Shown here piece after piece: positions 1-4,963 of a DNA stretch of 5,250 bases. Within the stretch, counting starts at the first letter, position 1, and each line of letters begins with the position of its first letter. The stretch is taken from assembly GCA_001940655.1 (NCBI GenBank), contig MBAA01000053.1, positions 3,878-9,127 of the forward strand, written 5' to 3'. This DNA comes from Promethearchaeota archaeon CR_4 (GTDB taxonomy: Archaea; Asgardarchaeota; Lokiarchaeia; Sigyniarchaeales; CR-4). The notes under the pieces are model-generated. The model made no database searches, was not told the DNA's origin, and saw nothing but the letters and a program-made list of their open reading frames with translations. Made by a program: the position numbers and the translations under genes.

Positions 1-495
1 TGCGGAGGCCTCGATGGGGAACTAGGCTACTTAATCGGTGCTATTCACAAGCGTAACATTTACAATGGAGGCGTTGCTGCCATTGCTGGAAACACCACTC
101 TAGGTTTGGACGAATTAATACTTTTAGCAGAAAAAGATCCTCAAACTAATCTCGCACTGCAAGCATTCTATGAGAGTATCATTAAAGCTGTATTTTCCAT
201 TTCTACCTCTTTCTCAAGTCCCTGGAAGATCCGCGAGATTCTCGTGTCCGGGCGAGCAACGAACCAGCCAAAAATTATGAAACCACTCCAAGATCGGCTC
301 AACAAGATCGCCCCCCTTCGGGAAATGCGTTCCTACTCTCAAGTTACGAAACGAGCAGCCCAAGGGTCGGCGTTTATCGCAAGTGGATTAGGGGGTGGAA
401 AGTATGCCCCTCTCGTTGATTGTTTGCAAATAAAAAAGTCATCAGGATCTATTTTAGACTACATTTACGTTCCGCACGATGGTCCATTGTTTTAA
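1..495 (+). CDS. DUF1464 family protein (COG2441, 'predicted butyrate kinase'), 3' part
   Basis: The frame is open from the first base and ends at TAA 493-495, giving the last 164 residues of a protein whose N-terminal part lies left of the window. The visible part looks like the C-terminal half of the archaeal DUF1464 family, an ASKHA-fold (acetate/sugar kinase, Hsp70, actin) group named 'predicted butyrate kinase' without, to my knowledge, biochemical proof. Recognisable elements are GGLDGELGYLIGA (window residues 2-14), ILVSGRATN (80-88), which fits the glycine-containing nucleotide-site strand of ASKHA proteins, and AAQGSAFIASGLGGGKYAPL (119-138) with its A-x-G-x-A and GG turns, then a short tail ending GPLF. 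No membrane segment is seen. The gene lies 28 bases before a DmrX-type flavoprotein gene and probably shares its transcript. Inference: a small-molecule kinase, possibly serving cofactor synthesis. The family call comes from remembered motifs, not a search. Confidence 0.72.
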   Translation, partial: CGGLDGELGYLIGAIHKRNIYNGGVAAIAGNTTLGLDELILLAEKDPQTNLALQAFYESIIKAVFSISTSFSSPWKIREILVSGRATNQPKIMKPLQDRLNKIAPLREMRSYSQVTKRAAQGSAFIASGLGGGKYAPLVDCLQIKKSSGSILDYIYVPHDGPLF

Positions 496-509
496 CAACA
501 TATGCTATC

Positions 510-516
510 GGGGGAA
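510..516 (+). promoter_or_regulatory. Shine-Dalgarno-like site of the dmrX-type gene
   Basis: A run of five G followed by AA sits nine bases before GTG 524. It can pair with the CCUCC end of 16S rRNA, using one G-U pair. It supports GTG 524 over the in-frame ATG 479, which would overlap the upstream gene by 17 bases. The other rightward genes have weaker or no such sites. Confidence 0.45.
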
Positions 517-523
517 GAATCAG

Positions 524-1273
524 GTGCGTATTGCTTGGGGTATTACCGGATCGGGGCATTTACTGCTAGAAACCTTTGAAACTATGAAAGACATCGTAAA
601 ATTGGGTAAACATACGGTCTCTATTTTTCTCTCTAAAGCAGGAGAGGAAGTTGCCCGGATGTATGGAATTCTAAGCGACCTACGAAAATTGGCAAATGGC
701 CCATTACCACTCCGGTTCGTGCGTGATCTTGAACAAGGGGCGAGCTCCCCTACCTGCGGGAAATTCAACCTCAAAGCATTCCCGGTTCTTTTCGTGGGGC
801 CTGCAACCGCGAATACAGTAGCAAAAATCAAGGTGGGCATCGCTGACACACTTGTGACAAATACTGTTGCGATGGCGGTCAAGGGGGGCGTACGCGTGAT
901 CATATTGCCCTCGGATTATGTTCCCGGTCCCATCACCACAACTTTACCCGTTACTGTGAAAACAACTGAAAAATCTACATGCCAAGACGCAGCTGGGAAA
1001 TTTACCTGTAATCCATGTCAAGCCGTAGACGAATGCCCTACGCATGCGATCTCCATAATCGATGGCAAACCATTCGTAGATTTAACGAAATGCATCGGTT
1101 GTCAGAGGTGCGTCAAATGTTGCAAAGGGCAGATTTTCGAATTTGGCAAGAAAATCACCATCCGCATCCGGCAGGTCGATGCAGAAAATTCCCGGGCCCT
1201 TGAGAAATTGGAGGGCATTAAGTTAATAGGGCACCCGCGGGAATTCGAAAAGTGGCTGATGAGCCAGGACTAG
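524..1273 (+). CDS. dmrX: Dihydromethanopterin reductase-like iron-sulfur flavoprotein (DmrX/MJ0208 type)
   Basis: The 249-residue protein has an HFCD-type flavoprotein domain (about 1-145) followed by a ferredoxin-like domain (about 150-210). The start RIAWGITGSGHLL is the flavin-binding opening of archaeal flavoproteins of the AfpA/MJ0208 group; GPATANTVAKI (92-102) and VTNTVAMAVKGG (111-122) continue the fold. Cysteines at 162, 165, 171 and 190, 193, 196, 200 suggest two [4Fe-4S] sites, with extra ones at 153 and 199. Known for the family: the Methanosarcina mazei member is an iron-sulfur flavoprotein that reduces dihydromethanopterin to H4MPT, the last biosynthetic step. It is likely cytosolic, as no signal or membrane segment is present. 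GTG 524 is preferred because the family begins right at this motif and a G-rich site precedes it; ATG 479 would add 15 residues and overlap the upstream gene. The neighbouring DHPS-like and mptA genes support the role, but related archaeoflavoproteins have other redox partners. Confidence 0.78.
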   Translation: MRIAWGITGSGHLLLETFETMKDIVKLGKHTVSIFLSKAGEEVARMYGILSDLRKLANGPLPLRFVRDLEQGASSPTCGKFNLKAFPVLFVGPATANTVAKIKVGIADTLVTNTVAMAVKGGVRVIILPSDYVPGPITTTLPVTVKTTEKSTCQDAAGKFTCNPCQAVDECPTHAISIIDGKPFVDLTKCIGCQRCVKCCKGQIFEFGKKITIRIRQVDAENSRALEKLEGIKLIGHPREFEKWLMSQD

Positions 1274-1281
1274 GAATTTTA

Positions 1282-2841
1282 ATGCAAGTTCTCATCCTCA
1301 CGGGACAACTCGCATTTCTTCAAGCACAACAGCTGGTCGAGTCCTTTAAACTCCCCGCGAAGGTGATATTGCTGCCGGTTTCGGTGGCCTCATTCATAAC
1401 GCCCGACCTTGTAAAACAGAGCTTGAGCGAGGTCTCCCTTTCCGAATTCGACCAAGTTCTTTTACCGGGACTTGTACCGTGGGATGCCAGCAAATTGGAA
1501 ATGGCACTTGGAATTCGAATTCGCAAGGGTTCCCAAAATATTGAGGATTTACCGGATCTTTTCAAACAAAATAAAATTGAGGATCTTTCTCCAAAATCTG
1601 CCGCCGACCTCCTTCTTGCCAAAAGATATTCCGAAGAATATGCTACGTTCATCCAAAAAACCGAGAAAAAAGCACAACAGATTGGACTCCCTCGCAATTT
1701 TTCACTCCCCCAGTCTAACCTGTTAATCGGCATGGACATCGCTCCAAGATTAATGGCCCAGGTAATGAATGCCACTCGTATACCCGAGGAGGATGTCATA
1801 GCCACCGCACGCTTTTTTGTTCAAAAAGGGGCGGAAATCATTGACATTGGGAGCGATGCTCAAGGTGCAGACCCGCAGAAATTAAACCACGTGATCTCTC
1901 GCATTCGGGCAGAGCTCAATGTACCTGTGGCAGTGGATTCCATGCGCCCAGCAGAAATTCGGGCGGGAATCGCCGCCGGCGCAGAAATAATCCTCAGCAT
2001 CGATCAAGGGAATTTTACAGTCTTAGACCAATTACCAAAAGATATCGCGGTGGTGCTCATACCTACTAATGTTGCAGCAGGGCAATGGCCAGATACTCCT
2101 ATCGATCGGGTCAAAAATATCCACAACCTTGCCGCAAAGTGCCAGAAGGCCGGGGTACATAAATTACTCGCCGATCCTCTCCTTGGTGCCCCAATCCAAC
2201 CGGGATTCACCAAGTCTCTCGCAGCCTACTATCTCCTCCATAACCCGAGTTCCACCAATCTCCCGTCTCTTGATGTTCCTATCCTCTTGGGGGCTGAAAA
2301 TGTTTCCGAAATGGTGGATATGGATTCCCTTGGTGTAAACGGTCTCCTTTCCTCGATTGCTGTGGAACTACACGCAGGTATAATACTCGCCACGGAATAT
2401 AGCCCCAAAACTCAAAACTCCATTGAAGAGTTCCGACGAGGCATTCAACTTGCTTATCATGCTAAAATGAAGCAAGTGCCTCCAAAGGATCTTGGAGTTT
2501 CTCTCCTCACCTTGAAATCTAAGGGAAAGAATCCCCTCCCCCCAGAGATTCTTAATAATGCAACAATAATCCCCTTGGAACACCAAGATTTTACTCCCGA
2601 CCCAACCGGATATTTCAAAATCTTTTCTTCTTATCGCACGGGGCAAATATTTGTGGCGCATTATTCAAACGAACACGCATTGCAGGGAGTATATGCATCA
2701 GAGTCCAGCGAAACCTTGTGTAAATATCTACTACGCCAGAAACTTGTTACGCGTATGGATCATGCCGCATATCTCGGGCGCGAACTCGCCAAAGCGGAGA
2801 ACTGTGCGAAAACCGGGGGCAATTATTTTCAAGAAAATTAA
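1282..2841 (+). CDS. Archaeal dihydropteroate synthase-related protein (long, MJ0107/TIGR00284 type)
   Basis: The 519-residue protein has three parts. Residues 1-145 form an N-terminal domain opening MQVLILTGQLA. Residues 150-375 form a pterin-binding TIM barrel: NATRIPEEDV (163-172), GAEIIDIGSDAQGADP (183-198), PVAVDSMRPAEIRAGIAAGA (215-234), LLADPLLGAP (295-304). The tail (about 400-519) resembles DUF4346: DPTGYFKI (440-447) and HAAYLGRELAKAE (494-506). Family knowledge: dihydropteroate synthases join 6-hydroxymethyl-dihydropterin diphosphate to an aryl amine; in H4MPT makers the partner is a ribofuranosyl-aminobenzene phosphate. The barrel lacks the canonical STRPG loop, having SDAQGADP instead, as expected of this archaeal branch, so the substrate is inferred. 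ATG 1282, eight bases after the dmrX-type stop, is chosen because the conserved N-terminus starts there; GTG 1252 would overlap the previous gene and add ten unrelated residues. The stop codon lies inside an inverted repeat. Confidence 0.85.
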   Translation: MQVLILTGQLAFLQAQQLVESFKLPAKVILLPVSVASFITPDLVKQSLSEVSLSEFDQVLLPGLVPWDASKLEMALGIRIRKGSQNIEDLPDLFKQNKIEDLSPKSAADLLLAKRYSEEYATFIQKTEKKAQQIGLPRNFSLPQSNLLIGMDIAPRLMAQVMNATRIPEEDVIATARFFVQKGAEIIDIGSDAQGADPQKLNHVISRIRAELNVPVAVDSMRPAEIRAGIAAGAEIILSIDQGNFTVLDQLPKDIAVVLIPTNVAAGQWPDTPIDRVKNIHNLAAKCQKAGVHKLLADPLLGAPIQPGFTKSLAAYYLLHNPSSTNLPSLDVPILLGAENVSEMVDMDSLGVNGLLSSIAVELHAGIILATEYSPKTQNSIEEFRRGIQLAYHAKMKQVPPKDLGVSLLTLKSKGKNPLPPEILNNATIIPLEHQDFTPDPTGYFKIFSSYRTGQIFVAHYSNEHALQGVYASESSETLCKYLLRQKLVTRMDHAAYLGRELAKAENCAKTGGNYFQEN

Positions 2842-2856
2842 CAACTGGTTAATTTT
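2834..2856. repeat. Perfect 9-bp inverted repeat with 5-base spacer before mptA
   Basis: AAAATTAAC at 2834-2842 is the exact reverse complement of GTTAATTTT at 2848-2856, with AACTG between. The left arm contains the TAA stop (2839-2841) of the DHPS-like gene. As RNA it could form an AT-rich hairpin ending in four U, suggesting a weak terminator or processing site. As DNA it is an operator-sized palindrome 40 bases before the mptA start. The repeat is seen directly; the function is inferred. Confidence 0.6.
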
Positions 2857-2859
2857 ATC
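2848..2859 (+). promoter_or_regulatory. Possible TATA box for an internal mptA promoter
   Basis: The AT-rich GTTAATTTTATC lies about 40 bases before GTG 2896. An archaeal TATA box here would place the transcript start near 2880, leaving a short leader. It overlaps the right arm of the inverted repeat, so a protein bound to the palindrome would block TBP. No clear BRE is visible, and the AT-richness may just reflect the 54-base gap. Confidence 0.25.
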
Positions 2860-2895
2860 CCAATGTTTATGTGACGCCGTGCCGAAAAAAAACAC

Positions 2896-3858
2896 GTGAC
2901 ATCGAAGCGACACATCCAATCCGAGACTGAACACCCTTTTGGTAACGTGCCCATCAATAAAGTCGGCATTGTTCGGATTCAGAAACGCGTGGACATTGGT
3001 AAACGATATATTTTTACCCCCCTAATTTCTGCTCTAATCGGCCTGCCCGGCGCCCAGCGTGGAATCCACATGAGTCGGACTGCTGAAACCATCGAAGAAG
3101 TAGTCAACGAAGTGGTCATTGTGCCTGCTAAGAGCGTGGAAGAAGTCTGCCACCGCATTGCAAAATCCTTGCTCGAGTACCACGATTATACCGACTATTG
3201 TGAAGTGAAGATGAAAGGGGATATCATCGTTCCCATTCAGGAAGGGGAATCGAAGAGCGCCCAACGGACATATAAGATACAATCCAAGGTCGTGGGACAC
3301 CGCCAAGTCGGTGGTATCGCTCACTATCGGGTATTCGTGGGCACCTCCGCTGAAGGAATGACCGCTTGCCCGTGTGCCCAAGAAATGAATCGGGAATATA
3401 CCGAAGAAATCGTCAAAAACCGCAAAGAATTGAATATTTCCCAAGATCAATTAGAAAAGCTCTTCAACCTCTTTCCTATGGCATCCCACAACCAGCGAGC
3501 GGTAGGAACTGTTACAATTGAAGTCGGTGACGAGCAGAAATACTTTATTGATGTTATTGATATCATCAAGGTCATTGAAGAATCGATGAGCGCGAAAATT
3601 CGAGACATCTTGAAGCGTCCTGACGAGGCAGAGTTGGTGCGCGTGGCTCATTTAAATCCCCGGTTCGTGGAAGACGTAGTTCGGTCGATGGGACGGCGAT
3701 TAGCAAGCGATGCCGTGTTCGGAAAGATTCCAGACGATCTTACCGTGCGCTGCCAAGTCACGAGTTTCGAGAGTATTCATACCTACAATGCTTATGCTGA
3801 ATTGAGCTCCACTTTTGGTGAAATCCGAAAGATTTTCCGAGAAACCCCCCTCCTGTAA
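2896..3858 (+). CDS. mptA: GTP cyclohydrolase MptA (FolE2/GCYH-IB family)
   Basis: The 320-residue protein spans the full FolE2 family fold. Family knowledge: archaeal MptA is an Fe(II)-dependent enzyme converting GTP to 7,8-dihydroneopterin 2',3'-cyclic phosphate, the first step of the H4MPT pterin; some archaea use it for folate or archaeosine. Visible motifs are VPINKVGI (18-25), GAQRGIHMSR (52-61), GMTACPCAQ (154-162) with the conserved metal/active-site cysteine region, FPMASHNQRA (193-202), PDEAELV..AH (242-252) and SFESIHTYNAYAE (290-302), whose Glu and His fit the conserved FolE2 C-terminal signature. GTG 2896 is the first start after an in-frame TGA at 2872 and leaves 17 residues before VPINKVG, in keeping with archaeal homologs; a GTG at 2947 would cut into the conserved start. 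No Shine-Dalgarno site is evident; the leader is A-rich. It follows the DHPS-like gene by 54 bases, the largest gap in the operon, with an inverted repeat there. Confidence 0.95.
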   Translation: MTSKRHIQSETEHPFGNVPINKVGIVRIQKRVDIGKRYIFTPLISALIGLPGAQRGIHMSRTAETIEEVVNEVVIVPAKSVEEVCHRIAKSLLEYHDYTDYCEVKMKGDIIVPIQEGESKSAQRTYKIQSKVVGHRQVGGIAHYRVFVGTSAEGMTACPCAQEMNREYTEEIVKNRKELNISQDQLEKLFNLFPMASHNQRAVGTVTIEVGDEQKYFIDVIDIIKVIEESMSAKIRDILKRPDEAELVRVAHLNPRFVEDVVRSMGRRLASDAVFGKIPDDLTVRCQVTSFESIHTYNAYAELSSTFGEIRKIFRETPLL

Positions 3859-3891
3859 AACCATACGAATTGAAATAATCGGGCGAATATC

Positions 3892-4917
3892 GTGCGGGAT
3901 CTGAGACCGATCGAGGGCTTCTTTGTGGAAACTCCCGAACGACTCATTTTTGACGTGAAAGGATTACTCCACCCCCCAAATCGTACTGTGGCATATCTCC
4001 GGTATTACCCGTGTATGCAAGGTTTACGTGAGAGGAATCGGGTTAAATATACTAAGGTCTATGACCTCAAGGAACGTTCCTCTTGGCTTGCTGCGAATTA
4101 TCCCGAGTACTTGTGGCATTGCGAACAGTGGCAGATGGAGGTTCAAGCGGTGCCCTCGGAGAGGATCACCTCCTATGATCCTCGGAGAAAGCTCCAAGAG
4201 CTCAGCCGAATGCCCGAGGATCAAATTTCTCCCGCTGCAAAGAATGCCCGGGACTTAGCAAACCTGTTCCAATCAAGGGTACCAGATCCCTCAGAAGTGG
4301 GAGTCACAGGGTCAATCCTCGTGGGTCTTGATGCTGCGGACTCGGACTACGACTTGGTGGTATATGGGCAAAGCAATTGCAGGTCACTCTTTTCTACTAT
4401 GGATAGTCTATTCTCAAGGGAAAAGGAGTTAATGAAATATACCTTTGCCGACATGCCTGCGCGATACCAATTCCGCGCCGCAGGCAGTGGGGTGTCTATA
4501 GAACAATTTTCCTTCCATGAACTTCGCAAGACCCACCAAGGCCGCTTTCGCAATATGGATTTCTTCCTACGATACGTACAGTATCCTGAGGAGGCCGGCG
4601 TAGATTTCGCTTCCACCCGGTTTTCAAAGCTTGGACCTGTTCAAATCACGGGAGTGGTAGAAGATGATAGTTTAGCTCTTTTTACTCCCTGCGCTTACCG
4701 TGTGACTGTTTCCTCAATTGATGGGCATATTCCATCCCAAACAAATCTGCAAATGATCACGGAAATCGTATCGTTCCGGGGTCGATTTTGCGAGCAACTC
4801 GCTGCTGGAGAATATTTTCGTGGCCAAGGTATTCTCGAACAAGTAGAAACACGCAATGGTATGCATTACCGCTTCTTACTCGGTAATCAACCGACCGACT
4901 ACTTGGTTAAAATGTAA
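3892..4917 (+). CDS. Archaeal predicted nucleotidyltransferase, COG1665 type
   Basis: The 341-residue protein carries a Pol-beta-type nucleotidyltransferase core: GVTGSILVGLDAADSDYDLV (137-156) is the G-S-x(10)-D-x-D signature, with G140, S141, D152 and D154 as likely nucleotide and metal ligands. A third acidic ligand could be D223 in NMDFF, but this is uncertain. The N-terminal region (8-60, containing FVETPERLIFDVKGLLHPP) and the C-terminal region (about 245-341) are not part of the minimal core and match what I recall of the archaeal COG1665 family, whose substrate is unknown to me. No membrane segment or signal peptide is seen. GTG 3892 is the only start after an in-frame TGA at 3871, and conserved sequence begins by residue 8; no strong ribosome site precedes it. 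It follows mptA by 33 bases on the same strand, so co-transcription is likely and a link to pterin cofactor synthesis is possible. A tRNA or other RNA substrate is an equal alternative. Confidence 0.75.
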   Translation: MRDLRPIEGFFVETPERLIFDVKGLLHPPNRTVAYLRYYPCMQGLRERNRVKYTKVYDLKERSSWLAANYPEYLWHCEQWQMEVQAVPSERITSYDPRRKLQELSRMPEDQISPAAKNARDLANLFQSRVPDPSEVGVTGSILVGLDAADSDYDLVVYGQSNCRSLFSTMDSLFSREKELMKYTFADMPARYQFRAAGSGVSIEQFSFHELRKTHQGRFRNMDFFLRYVQYPEEAGVDFASTRFSKLGPVQITGVVEDDSLALFTPCAYRVTVSSIDGHIPSQTNLQMITEIVSFRGRFCEQLAAGEYFRGQGILEQVETRNGMHYRFLLGNQPTDYLVKM

Positions 4918-4918
4918 G

Positions 4919-4926
4919 AAAAAAAA
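4919..4926 (-). terminator. Oligo-T terminator of the P1 gene
   Basis: Eight A on the plus strand read as T8 on the minus strand, 38 bases beyond the P1 stop codon. Archaeal RNA polymerase commonly ends at such tracts without a strong hairpin. The tract lies immediately after the convergent nucleotidyltransferase stop codon. No other gene is seen in the 46-base gap between the two convergent stops. Confidence 0.5.
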
Positions 4927-4963
4927 CGGTGTTGAAAACGGATTAAAGAAAGAGTCCGCCGGT

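Noticed and set aside
479..523. Upstream ATG giving a 15-residue longer DmrX-type protein
   Set aside because: The extra residues do not look like the family, they overlap the upstream gene by 17 bases, and a G-rich site favours GTG 524.
520..903. Minus-strand open frame of 127 codons opposite the dmrX-type gene
   Set aside because: It lies wholly opposite a well-supported gene, shows no recognisable motif and is the reverse reading of conserved coding sequence.
1252..1281. GTG start giving a ten-residue longer DHPS-like protein
   Set aside because: It runs over the end of the previous gene, while the conserved MQVLILTG-like N-terminus starts at ATG 1282.
1511..1522. Perfect 12-bp palindrome GAATTCGAATTC
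   Set aside because: It lies inside the DHPS-like coding region, encodes ordinary residues (GIRIR) and has no arms beyond it; chance is the simplest reading.
1320..1805. Minus-strand open frame of 161 codons opposite the DHPS-like gene
   Set aside because: It has no family resemblance and is Ser/Arg-rich, as expected from antisense reading; the plus-strand protein is clearly real.
3034..3450. Minus-strand open frame of 138 codons opposite mptA
   Set aside because: It is antisense to conserved MptA motifs, including TACPCAQ. Its Phe/His-rich translation is typical of such shadows.
3859..3891. Possible promoter or hairpin in the gap between mptA and the nucleotidyltransferase gene
   Set aside because: The 33 bases hold only a weak AT-rich patch, with no convincing TATA box, inverted repeat or ribosome site.
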